A stretch of DNA of 13,434 nucleotides from Candidatus Hydrogenedens sp. (lineage in GTDB: Bacteria > Hydrogenedentota > Hydrogenedentia > Hydrogenedentales > Hydrogenedentaceae). The translations under genes and the position numbers were made by a program. The stretch lies in NCBI GenBank assembly GCA_035378955.1, contig DAOSUS010000083.1, positions 1-13,434 of the forward strand. Reading direction: 5' to 3'. Shown here piece by piece: positions 1 through 6,741 of the stretch. The notes beneath the pieces were generated by a model, which saw only the letters and a list, made by a program, of their open reading frames with translations, was not told the DNA's origin and did not search any database. Numbering within the stretch: the first letter of the stretch is position 1; the number at the start of each line of letters is the position of its first letter.

Positions 1-1
1 G

Positions 2-1099
2 CATGCCCAAACATTACCTCAGGAAAAAGCAAAGGATATTTCTCAATTATGGCAGAAGAATTATAAAAACATAATCAGTGGATTCGGAAATATGTATAAC
101 TTCCATGTGTTATATGAGCCAAATGCAGAGTATCTGTTCAGGGCTTGGTTCTTCGGTTGGGCTGTGGAAGATTGTAATCGGAATATTTCCGATTTTAAGG
201 GTTGCGATGCTATTTTCACTGCACGAGCCCAAAAATTGGAAGGTCCCTGGGAAGTATATGCAGGTGACGGGCAATGGGATAATTCAGGCAATCCGAAGTT
301 ATGGAGACCTCTTTTCAGCACATCTGGAACTTACTTTGATGAATGGCATAACGGAGACCCTTCTGTAATTAGAGTAGGAAAGACATATTATATGGCATAC
401 AGTGCGACAGGACATGATAAAGACAGATTTCCTGCGGAAACGCCCAACGATACCGATGGCAGTTTTTACTGCGTTATGGGAGCCACATCGGAGGATGGAA
501 TACATTGGAAGCGTTCTGAAAAACCTATTTTAGAATATATCGGTGAACTCGGTGGTAAAGATAAAGCGGGAGATGTTACCTTGTGGGGAACTTATCATCG
601 CCCTTCAATCATGTATGAAGATAACAAATTCAAAATTTGGTTTGATTACTGGACACCCCGCGGAACTGCTATGGGCTATGCGGAAAATCAGGGGGACTTT
701 TTAAATGCGGAAGATTGGAAATTAATTCGCATAGGAGAAAATCCCTGTATATGGGAATTTCCTAATCCTGATGTTGTGAAAGTAGATAATTTATATTATG
801 CGTATGCAGATCCCAGTGGATATGGAAATCATGAATGGAAGGGACGAAAAATTACAGAAGCCGTATCTCGCAATGGTGTAGATTGGCAAATTACAGGATA
901 TATAGAACCTGACCCGGACACACCCGCAACCCATGTCCCGGAAGCCCTTGTAATGAAAGAACAAAACAGAAACATTATCTATCTTTTTTATTCCTGTCAA
1001 ATTGGCGGAGAGCCTTCCAAATATAACTTTCGATATAATCGAATTCGTTATATGTATCGTGAAGTCCCCTCATCCGAAATAGAAAAATATACAAAGTAA
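2..1099 (+). CDS. Secreted five-bladed beta-propeller glycosidase-like protein (5' end cut off)
   Basis: The frame is open from base 2 and the first internal ATG is at 92, so the gene very probably begins outside the window; 365 codons are visible. The first residues read HAQTLPQEKAK, which resembles the end of a cleaved export signal, but the signal itself is not visible. Blade-like units recur, each carrying a short hydrophobic/aromatic strand and a D/N/R-P motif: GDPSV near 353, HRPSI near 598, NPDVV near 766 and HVPEAL near 931, with aromatic strands such as KTYYMAYSA and NLYYAYAD. This layout is typical of the GH43/GH32/GH130-type five-bladed propellers that cleave or phosphorolyse glycosidic bonds. 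No exact family or substrate can be assigned by eye. Ninety-two bases separate it from the sugar isomerase downstream, which supports a role in sugar utilisation. Confidence 0.72.
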   Translation, partial: HAQTLPQEKAKDISQLWQKNYKNIISGFGNMYNFHVLYEPNAEYLFRAWFFGWAVEDCNRNISDFKGCDAIFTARAQKLEGPWEVYAGDGQWDNSGNPKLWRPLFSTSGTYFDEWHNGDPSVIRVGKTYYMAYSATGHDKDRFPAETPNDTDGSFYCVMGATSEDGIHWKRSEKPILEYIGELGGKDKAGDVTLWGTYHRPSIMYEDNKFKIWFDYWTPRGTAMGYAENQGDFLNAEDWKLIRIGENPCIWEFPNPDVVKVDNLYYAYADPSGYGNHEWKGRKITEAVSRNGVDWQITGYIEPDPDTPATHVPEALVMKEQNRNIIYLFYSCQIGGEPSKYNFRYNRIRYMYREVPSSEIEKYTK

Positions 1100-1135
1100 G
1101 AGGTTATATTAAACGACTAATAATTTGAGCCAATT

Positions 1136-1153
1136 TATAATGCTTGTTAATAT
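1136..1153 (+). promoter_or_regulatory. Candidate promoter before the sugar isomerase
   Basis: The 92-base gap after the glycosidase-like gene holds a TATAAT at 1136-1141 and a TGTTAATAT (extended -10 form) at 1145-1153, followed by about 33 bases before the ATG at 1192. No good -35 box is visible for either. It could give the isomerase its own transcript, but the gap is equally compatible with co-transcription from upstream. AT-rich DNA makes chance matches likely. Confidence 0.25.
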
Positions 1154-1191
1154 ATTACATATAGAAAAAATTTAAATAAAGGGATTGAAAA

Positions 1192-2604
1192 ATGAAAAAA
1201 GAAGTAACCTTTGGAGTTATCGTGGGAAATAGAGGCTTTTTCCCAGACATTCTTGCAAAAGAAGGCTATGGAGAAATAAAAAAACTTCTGAAAAAATTAG
1301 GCTTCGGGATTGTTATTCTTAATGAAGACGACACCAAATATGGTGCTGTAGAAACATGGGAAGATGCCAAAAAATGTGCCGATTTGTTTCGGAAAAATCG
1401 TGATGAAATTGATGGAATTATTGTAACATTACCTAACTTTGGCGATGAACGAGCCGTTGCAGATACGCTTCGTCTGGCAAATCTTCAGGTGCCGGTATTA
1501 ATTCAGGCAGAACCTGATGATACCAACGCCATGGGCATTAACCGACGGAGAGATTCGTTTTGCGGGAAAATCAGTGTTTGCTCTAATTTAAACCAATACC
1601 GTATCCCTTTTACATTAACAACCTTTCACACAGAATCCTTAGGCTCAAAGGAATTTTTACTTGACCTGCAATCTTTTGCAGGAACCTGTCGTGTTATCCG
1701 TGGTCTGAAAAATGCCCGTATTGGCTCTATGGGAGCAAGGCCTTCGGCGTTTAATACTGTGCGATATAGTGAAAAATTACTTGAAAACTATGGGATTACT
1801 ATAGAAACTATTGACCTATCTGAAATATTAGGACAGGCAGAAAAAATATCTCCCAACGACAAAGCCTTAAAAGATGAATGTAAAAAAATATCGGAATATA
1901 TTGCTATAAAAGGTGTCCCTGACAGTTCTATAGACCGCATGGCACGATTTGCACTTGTCACGGAGCGATGGATTAAAGAAAAAGAACTAAACGCTACTGC
2001 GATACAATGCTGGACAGCATTAGAGACCTATTTTGGGGTTGTTCCCTGCACCTGTATGAGTATGTTAAGTGAAAGATTAATCCCCAGTGCCTGTGAAGTA
2101 GATGTATGTGGTGCCGTTTCTATGTATTCGTTAACATTAGCATCGCAACGACCCAGTGCCTTATTGGATTGGAACAATAATTATAAAGATGACCCCGATG
2201 GTTGTGTTATGTTTCATTGCTCAAACTTGCCCAAGTCCTTCTTCAAAAAACCGCAAATGGACTATCAGGCGATAATAGCGAGTTCTGTTGGTAAAGACAA
2301 TACCTACGGCACTGTAACGGGAAAAATTATACCTGCTCCTATGACTTTTGCACGCATGGGAACGCGTGAAGATTTAGGCGAAATACAGGCTTATGTGGGT
2401 GAAGGAGTATTTACCAATGACCGCGTAAAATCTTTTGGTGGATATGGAATAGCCAAAATTTCAAATCTTCAATCATTACTTCATTTTATCTGTGTAAATG
2501 GTTTTGAACATCATGTTGCTGTGACAATAGATAAAGTAGCCCAGAGCGTTTATGAAGCATGGGAAAAATATTTGGGTTGGGATGTATATTATCATAGTAG
2601 TTAA
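1192..2604 (+). CDS. L-fucose/L-arabinose isomerase-like protein
   Basis: This 470-residue cytoplasmic protein has the two-part look of the FucI/AraA isomerase superfamily, which interconverts aldoses and ketoses with a divalent metal. The N-terminal half is Rossmann-like (GVIVGNRG at 8-15, then DGIIVTLPNFGDE at 74-86, as in the substrate-recognition domains of the family). The C-terminal half has PSACEVDVCGA (E302, D304) and MFHCSN (H342), plausible metal ligands by analogy with the Glu/Asp/His set of FucI. A HH pair at 440-441 lies near the end. The start is supported by GGGA seven bases before the ATG. The next gene, an RbsC-type permease, begins 25 bases after the stop, so the two are probably one operon. 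Closest family sense is 'L-fucose/L-arabinose isomerase family'; the actual sugar is unknown, and relatives of this type are not all proven isomerases. Confidence 0.78.
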   Translation: MKKEVTFGVIVGNRGFFPDILAKEGYGEIKKLLKKLGFGIVILNEDDTKYGAVETWEDAKKCADLFRKNRDEIDGIIVTLPNFGDERAVADTLRLANLQVPVLIQAEPDDTNAMGINRRRDSFCGKISVCSNLNQYRIPFTLTTFHTESLGSKEFLLDLQSFAGTCRVIRGLKNARIGSMGARPSAFNTVRYSEKLLENYGITIETIDLSEILGQAEKISPNDKALKDECKKISEYIAIKGVPDSSIDRMARFALVTERWIKEKELNATAIQCWTALETYFGVVPCTCMSMLSERLIPSACEVDVCGAVSMYSLTLASQRPSALLDWNNNYKDDPDGCVMFHCSNLPKSFFKKPQMDYQAIIASSVGKDNTYGTVTGKIIPAPMTFARMGTREDLGEIQAYVGEGVFTNDRVKSFGGYGIAKISNLQSLLHFICVNGFEHHVAVTIDKVAQSVYEAWEKYLGWDVYYHSS

Positions 2605-2629
2605 TCTTTCGTAAGGAGAAGTTTGTTAT

Positions 2630-3610
2630 ATGACAAAAGAATTTAACCGTGTCAAAAGAACTATATCGCGTCAATCCCCTTTAATTATTTTTGCTATTCT
2701 TTGTATTATCCTCGCTGTTATTTCACCGGATTTTCGCAAATATGAAAACCTGATTAGTGTGGCATACCGCACTTCGGTCATCGGTATCCTTTGTGTAGGT
2801 GAACTGTTGGTTATCCTAACAGCGGGAATTGACTTATCCATAGGCAGTGTTGCTGCGTTTGCAAGCATGAGTGCTTGTCTGATTATGAAATATTTACACC
2901 AAGCACAGTATCCGGGATATTTTGTTATCACTATCGGTATGGTAACAGGGATTGGCTGCGGTGCTTTTGCAGGTTTAATAAACGGACTGCTCATCACACG
3001 CGGAAAAATTCCACCTTTCATTGCTACATTAGGTATGATGATGGCGGCACGCGGTGTTACACTGGTCATTAGTGGAGCACAAACTATTTTCGGTTTACCT
3101 CCAAACTTTTCCTGGCTTGGCGGAACATTATACTGGTGGATACCTGTTTCGATTACCGGCGGGTTGGCTTTGATTTTTGCATTTATCCTCACCATGACAC
3201 GATTTGGCAGAGCCTTATATGCTATCGGTGGGAACATAACCGCCACAAGGCTTTCGGGTATTCGTGTGGAATTGGTTCGCACCATTGCTTATGTTCTTTG
3301 TGGTGCTATGGCAGGATTAGCGGGGCTTGTCCTTGCGTCCCGAACCAGTGTTGCTGACCCAAAAGCCGCAGAAACTTATGAATTAGATGCTATTGCTGCA
3401 TGTGTGATTGGTGGGGCAAGCCTTATGGGCGGTGAAGGTGGAGCCATCTCCGCACTGGCTGGGGCTTTGATTATTATGGTCCTCCGAAATTTTTGTAATA
3501 TTGAGAACATCAATACTTATTGGCAGCAGGTATTTGTTGGAACGCTTCTCGTAATTCTTGTGTTCTACGATAATTTGAGAAAACGACTTTCAGGAATAAT
3601 ACAAGATTAG
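2630..3610 (+). CDS. RbsC-type ABC transporter permease (sugar import)
   Basis: This 326-residue hydrophobic membrane protein is the permease half of a carbohydrate importer of the ribose/xylose/galactoside class (BPD_transp_2 family). Hallmarks are GIDLSIGSV near residue 66, GLINGLLITRGKIPPFIATLG near 120, the cytoplasmic segment with ALYAIGGN and RLSGI near 195-210, and ACVIGGASLMGGEGG near 260. Length and about nine to ten membrane segments fit RbsC. AAGGAG precedes the ATG by ten bases. In a complete system it pairs with an RbsA-type double ATPase and an RbsB-type binding protein. Neither is next to it: the downstream neighbour is on the other strand, and the upstream genes are an isomerase and a glycosidase-like protein. 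The missing parts may lie upstream of the window or elsewhere. Substrate is unknown; context suggests the sugar handled by the adjacent isomerase. Confidence 0.9.
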   Translation: MTKEFNRVKRTISRQSPLIIFAILCIILAVISPDFRKYENLISVAYRTSVIGILCVGELLVILTAGIDLSIGSVAAFASMSACLIMKYLHQAQYPGYFVITIGMVTGIGCGAFAGLINGLLITRGKIPPFIATLGMMMAARGVTLVISGAQTIFGLPPNFSWLGGTLYWWIPVSITGGLALIFAFILTMTRFGRALYAIGGNITATRLSGIRVELVRTIAYVLCGAMAGLAGLVLASRTSVADPKAAETYELDAIAACVIGGASLMGGEGGAISALAGALIIMVLRNFCNIENINTYWQQVFVGTLLVILVFYDNLRKRLSGIIQD

Positions 3611-3621
3611 AAGCCTTATAC

Positions 3622-4533
3622 TTATTTAGCCTGCGAAAAGGTATATCCAATCAGGCGGTATATCATTTTTGCAATTGTAAATTGTGGATAATGTAAATTC
3701 GGTATAGGACTTAATTCACTGATATCAAATCCTATAATTTTTTTGTTACGGGAAAGTATCTCAAAGAAATGATTAACCCATTCCCAGCTTAAACCTCCCG
3801 GCTCGGGTGTCCCTGTTGATGGAATAATACTCGGATCAAAGGCATCGCAATCGAAAGTTATATATACATACTCAGATAATTCACTTAAAATCTTTGTAAA
3901 TATTTTTTCTCCTTCCTTGTGTATTGTATGGGCATGGAAAGTAGTTACCCGTTTCCCTAATGTTTTAATGATAGCAGGTTCTTCCGGTGCTTCGCTTCGA
4001 ATACCAATCTGAATTAACTTTCCATCATGACGGTCCAAAATCCGCGCCATAGCACAAGCATGGTTCCATTTTTCATTCAGATAAGAACTCCGCAAATCGC
4101 TGTGGGCATCCAGTTGAATTATTGTAAGAGGTTCATACTTCTTAATATAAGCATATACAGCACCTACGATACTTGAATGTTCACCTCCTATGGTAATAAC
4201 AAACTTACCTTGTTCCAGCCAATAGTTTACTTCTGTTTCCAGTGCTTTCGCTAATTTTTCACCTGAATATCCTTTTGTCTTCAATGGTGTTAAGGTTGCA
4301 ATGCCTCCGCAGGTCTGAAACGGTTCAAAACCCAAAACGGTATCGTATAATTCAACCTCATGCGATGCATTAATTATTGCTTCAGGACCTCTCTTTGAAC
4401 CTTTTCCAAAAGTAGATGTTTTTTCAAAAGGGACAGGCAGAATAATAACCTTTGCGGTATCGGGATGAGAATGTTCAATGGGCAAAGCCAGAAAATTTTC
4501 TTTCTCATTCATAAATTTTACTTTTCGGCTCAT
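3622..4533 (-). CDS. speB: Agmatinase-family ureohydrolase (SpeB-like)
   Basis: This 303-residue enzyme of the arginase/agmatinase superfamily hydrolyses a guanidino group to an amine plus urea using two Mn ions. All metal ligands are visible: GGEHS (H119), DAHSD (D142, H144, D146) and FDCDAFDPS (D228, D230). The loop STGTPEPGGLSW at 239-250 is typical of agmatinases. The first ATG is preferred because AAAGGA sits eight bases upstream; a second ATG at codon 8 lacks a good ribosome binding site. It follows the deoxyhypusine-synthase-like gene by 12 bases, so the two are probably co-transcribed. Agmatine is the default substrate. In some polyamine routes a SpeB homologue instead acts on aminopropylagmatine or carboxyaminopropylagmatine, and that cannot be excluded here. 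Its 3' end lies only 11 bases from the converging permease gene. Confidence 0.88.
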   Translation of the reverse strand: MSRKVKFMNEKENFLALPIEHSHPDTAKVIILPVPFEKTSTFGKGSKRGPEAIINASHEVELYDTVLGFEPFQTCGGIATLTPLKTKGYSGEKLAKALETEVNYWLEQGKFVITIGGEHSSIVGAVYAYIKKYEPLTIIQLDAHSDLRSSYLNEKWNHACAMARILDRHDGKLIQIGIRSEAPEEPAIIKTLGKRVTTFHAHTIHKEGEKIFTKILSELSEYVYITFDCDAFDPSIIPSTGTPEPGGLSWEWVNHFFEILSRNKKIIGFDISELSPIPNLHYPQFTIAKMIYRLIGYTFSQAK

Positions 4534-4545
4534 TTTATATTTCCT

Positions 4546-5628
4546 TTAAGAAGCATTATCTAACTCTTCAAATACACATTTCATCAGGAAAGGTAAGACT
4601 ATAGTGGCATCCGCCAGAACCTCTGCATATCTCCCCCCTTCTTCAATCGGCACAAACTTACCCCAACTGACACCTTCGGAATAAGTGCAACCGGATAAGC
4701 CACCCCAATGCACTGGTTCTGGACAAATACGAACGCCATATTGGAAACGAGGTTGCGGAATTTCTACATCCAAACGAACGGATGTTATATCATAATAAGG
4801 ACCGACTTGCTGAGCCCAATTGCGAGGGACGCCACCTCCAATAGTTAAAATACCCAATCGTTTTGACCTGCCTATCAAGCGGGCATAATGCTGTAAATCC
4901 AGAAACGGATTGAAATTTGGAACTGCCTGAAATAACTCTTCGGGGTCCCATTTCTTATCTTTTTTCTGTTGCTTTTGGATAGTTTTTTTCATTGCCCAGG
5001 TGGAGAAGTCCAGACCCATTTCGCTGTCTGTAAATGCGGGAATATATACAGGTACATTTTTTTGATAGGCACTTCTTAAAATACCCTGCCCGTGGTTTAA
5101 TCGTTCCAATTCCTGACCGACGGCACGACAAAAACGATGGGAACACCAGACACCATCTTCCGGTGTAACTTCATCAAGAACACGCCCAACCACCTCACAT
5201 ACATCATTAAGGTTTGCTTCCATCTCCAATGTATCATAAACACGATTATAGCCTTTTTCAAACAGTTCTTTATCGTCAATATCTGGATTAATAGCATAAT
5301 GAGTAAGACCCATACTTTCCGTAACACCATGGGCAATTAAGGCTCCGGTTGCAATAACGGCTTGAACCAAACCGCGGTCTATCATCTCACAAATAATCAT
5401 TCCTTGTTTTGCTACGGTCATAGCACCGGAAAGTGTTAGCACAACCGTGCAATCTTCATCACGGAACATTTTTAACAAAACCTCAAACGCTTCTCCTAAT
5501 GTCCGCCCGCCAAAAGAAGTTTTTCGCATGGCTCTTATCAAATCAGAGAAACAAGAGACTTTCGAAAGGTCTAAACTTTTCAGAGGCATTAATCCATCCT
5601 GTCGCCCATCATGTAATTCTCGGTTCAT
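4546..5628 (-). CDS. Deoxyhypusine synthase-like enzyme (bacterial DHS/homospermidine synthase family)
   Basis: This 360-residue protein belongs to the deoxyhypusine synthase family, whose NAD-dependent reaction moves the aminobutyl part of spermidine through an enzyme-lysine imine to an acceptor. The signature SEGVSWGKF near the C-terminus aligns with the human catalytic segment and keeps the Glu, Trp and catalytic Lys (here K324). An NAD-site-like ATGALIAHGVTES segment and GGGVPRNW are also present. Compared with the human enzyme as I recall it, the Asp that helps bind spermidine (D316) aligns with Leu in GGLSG, and the KHH segment (H288) is replaced by PRN. These changes are usual in bacterial homologues. 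Bacteria lack the eIF5A/aIF5A substrate, so the acceptor is probably a small amine (putrescine giving homospermidine) or is unknown. AGGAG lies eight bases before the ATG. Neighbours speB and speD support a polyamine role. Confidence 0.87.
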   Translation of the reverse strand: MNRELHDGRQDGLMPLKSLDLSKVSCFSDLIRAMRKTSFGGRTLGEAFEVLLKMFRDEDCTVVLTLSGAMTVAKQGMIICEMIDRGLVQAVIATGALIAHGVTESMGLTHYAINPDIDDKELFEKGYNRVYDTLEMEANLNDVCEVVGRVLDEVTPEDGVWCSHRFCRAVGQELERLNHGQGILRSAYQKNVPVYIPAFTDSEMGLDFSTWAMKKTIQKQQKKDKKWDPEELFQAVPNFNPFLDLQHYARLIGRSKRLGILTIGGGVPRNWAQQVGPYYDITSVRLDVEIPQPRFQYGVRICPEPVHWGGLSGCTYSEGVSWGKFVPIEEGGRYAEVLADATIVLPFLMKCVFEELDNAS

Positions 5629-5716
5629 TCTTTTTTCTCCTATGGAAACTTAATCTTACAATTTTAAAAAAACAATACTATTCTTGAAAAGTAATTATCC
5701 ATCAGAAATAAAGGCA

Positions 5717-5794
5717 GACACACCTCTACATTGCTTATGTGTATATTATTTTTTATTCCATCTCAAATCAAAATAGAGACACCTCTATTTTGCT
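5717..5794. repeat. Imperfect 19-bp direct repeat between speD and the DHS-like gene
   Basis: The segments GACACACCTCTACATTGCT (5717-5735) and GAGACACCTCTATTTTGCT (5776-5794) match at 16 of 19 positions and start 59 bases apart. They lie in the 205-base gap between speD and the DHS-like gene, upstream of the latter. Possible roles are binding sites of a regulator or remnants of a small duplication. The spacing is not a clean helical multiple (about 5.6 turns). Confidence 0.5.
5769..5792 (-). terminator. Inverted repeat after speD: weak terminator or operator
   Basis: The sequence CAAAATAGAG, spacer ACAC, CTCTATTTTG forms a perfect 10-bp inverted repeat 42 bases after the speD stop. It overlaps the second copy of the 19-bp direct repeat. 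On the - strand the hairpin ends in TATTTTG followed by ATTT, so it could weaken or end speD transcription, but the stem is AT-rich and the U tract is interrupted. An operator for the DHS-like/speB transcript is an equally good reading. Confidence 0.4.
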
Positions 5795-5833
5795 ATAAGG
5801 ACGGAATAATCCACCTAAGCCTGAAAGAACAAA

Positions 5834-6241
5834 TTATTGTCCTGCCATTACGAAGGACTCAATTTTAGTAATTGCAGAGGGATTTTCTTCCTGAACGGGA
5901 AATCTCGGCAACTCGCGAATGGTTACATCACCTAAATCTAATTCTTCACGGATGTAACGGAACACGATGCGAGGGTCTGTTTTTCCGCAGGTGAAAATAT
6001 CCATTGCAATGAGTCCCAAATCCGCATAGGTATGAGCGGAGCAATGGCTTTCATCCAGCATAACCAAGGCGGCAAATCCAGGGGGTGAATCACTGCCAAA
6101 CTTGTAACGAATTTGCGAAATTACGGTCGCGCCGGCTCTCTCTGCTGCACGAGCCATCGCATTCAACACTAGCTTATCATTTAAGCATAGGTCGCGCGAC
6201 ACATTCCGACAATCGATAATAAGATGCATGCCCTTGTGCAA
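5834..6241 (-). CDS. speD: S-adenosylmethionine decarboxylase proenzyme, prokaryotic class 1B
   Basis: This 135-residue protein decarboxylates S-adenosylmethionine to give the aminopropyl donor for spermidine synthesis. The processing motif DESHCSAHTY is intact: self-cleavage between E64 and S65 would turn S65 into the pyruvoyl cofactor. His70 and Cys85 (in DIFTCG) match the processing and catalytic residues of the Thermotoga enzyme. Length fits the short bacterial/archaeal class. The start is TTG at 6241: AGGAGG sits nine bases upstream, an in-frame stop lies at 6263-6265 with no ATG between, and the N-terminus then aligns with known SpeD. An ATG at codon 5 is too far (21 bases) from the Shine-Dalgarno. 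An ATG at 6244-6246 is in another frame. The upstream leader is structured, which suggests translational control. DHS-like and speB genes follow on the same strand after a 205-base gap. Confidence 0.92.
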   Translation of the reverse strand: MHKGMHLIIDCRNVSRDLCLNDKLVLNAMARAAERAGATVISQIRYKFGSDSPPGFAALVMLDESHCSAHTYADLGLIAMDIFTCGKTDPRIVFRYIREELDLGDVTIRELPRFPVQEENPSAITKIESFVMAGQ

Positions 6242-6247
6242 TTCATA

Positions 6248-6264
6248 AACCCTCCTATAGGGTT
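6248..6264 (-). promoter_or_regulatory. Hairpin covering the speD Shine-Dalgarno sequence
   Basis: On the - strand, AACCCT (6264-6259), loop ATAGG, AGGGTT (6253-6248) makes a six-base-pair stem with a five-base loop. The speD Shine-Dalgarno AGGAGG (6256-6251) is half in the loop and half in the 3' arm, so folding would limit ribosome access. Nine bases separate it from the TTG start. This is the usual geometry of a translational on/off switch, though short stems can arise by chance. Confidence 0.5.
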
Positions 6265-6267
6265 AAT

Positions 6268-6385
6268 GGTTTTAGTTGGTTACCGCGTTGCCGCCTTACG
6301 CTGGTCGCCTCACTATCGGAGCTTAGGGCTTGGGGTCGGCTTGTGTCGCCTCCATATCACACGGAGATATGCAGGCACATAAGTT
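6268..6385 (-). ncRNA. Structured GC-rich leader of speD (possible cis-regulatory RNA, class unknown)
   Basis: About 110 bases here are roughly 56% G+C, while the 300 bases beyond are extremely AT-rich and contain no gene. Such islands in AT-rich genomes usually mark structured RNA. Hairpin H1 spans 6340-6383: outer arms of about nine pairs (CTTATGTGCC with GGCGACACAAG, with one mismatch and one bulge) enclose a perfect CATATC/GATATG stem. Hairpin H2 spans 6282-6305: GCGT/ACGC extended by GG/CC and one A-U around a bulge. A middle block (6306-6339) has short GCC/GGC and CTC/GAG complementarities. It ends just before the Shine-Dalgarno hairpin of speD. I could not match it to SAM-I, SAM-II, SAM-III, TPP or c-di-GMP consensus elements. 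The + strand orientation cannot be excluded: in H1 it replaces the A-C mismatch with a G-U pair. Confidence 0.5.
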
Positions 6386-6660
6386 TTAATTGGTAAAAAT
6401 GTTACAAAATTTAATACGAAAAATCAAATCAAAAGTTACAAAATTTTTTAAAAATTTTTTTATTTATTTTACTTTGCTTTTAGGCTCAATTTATGCGGGT
6501 TTGCAACATATCTATTTCAAACTATTTTTTTTAATTAAAATTTTATTTTATTTTTTTTGTAAATAATTAAACAAAATTAACAAAAAATTTTATTTTTTAT
6601 CTAACTTATGACTTTTTTTCTCTGCTATTTATGAAATACGGTATTGTTATATAATAAAAG
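6386..6660. other. Extremely AT-rich intergenic DNA with a 12-bp direct repeat
   Basis: No gene is visible between the speD leader and the oxidoreductase. The stretch is full of A and T tracts, probably curved DNA. GTTACAAAATTT occurs twice, at 6401-6412 and 6435-6446, 34 bases apart, just outside the structured speD leader where a speD promoter would be expected. No convincing promoter for the - strand could be picked out in this composition. Confidence 0.45.
6645..6655 (+). promoter_or_regulatory. Candidate promoter of the Gfo/Idh/MocA gene
   Basis: TGTTATATAAT at 6645-6655 contains both an extended -10 form (TGT plus TATATA) and a perfect TATAAT at 6650-6655. It would give a 5' leader of about 80 bases before the ATG at 6742. 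No clear -35 is seen, as expected for extended -10 promoters. Confidence 0.4.
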
Positions 6661-6741
6661 ATGACACCGTTTACAATATTTTATTGTCTGTAATTACATC
6701 TATTTTTCAAAAAAACTATTACTATTTTGGAGGAGTTTCCC

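Noticed and set aside
2671..3285. 204-residue open frame on the - strand inside the permease gene
   Set aside because: It is the complement of a clear RbsC gene and its composition has no recognisable domain; treated as a shadow frame.
6311..6379. Short upstream peptides in the speD leader (MCLHISV and MEATQADPKP)
   Set aside because: Both start at ATG codons within the hairpin region without a Shine-Dalgarno sequence, so they are most likely chance frames.
6268..6385. tRNA or tmRNA gene in the GC-rich island
   Set aside because: No T-loop consensus, no cloverleaf spacing and no acceptor stem closing the block could be found on either strand.
6268..6385. Known SAM-I or TPP riboswitch before speD
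   Set aside because: The conserved core strings of these classes are missing; ACCAGCGTAAGG only superficially recalls the end of a TPP element and the CTGAGA core is absent.
6441..6600. Replication origin in the AT-rich stretch
   Set aside because: No DnaA-box cluster and no dnaA, dnaN or parAB genes nearby; AT-richness alone is not enough.
6727..6741. TTG start for the Gfo/Idh/MocA protein
   Set aside because: The TTG overlaps the region of the GGAGGAG ribosome binding site, which clearly serves the ATG at 6742 and gives a clean Tat signal.
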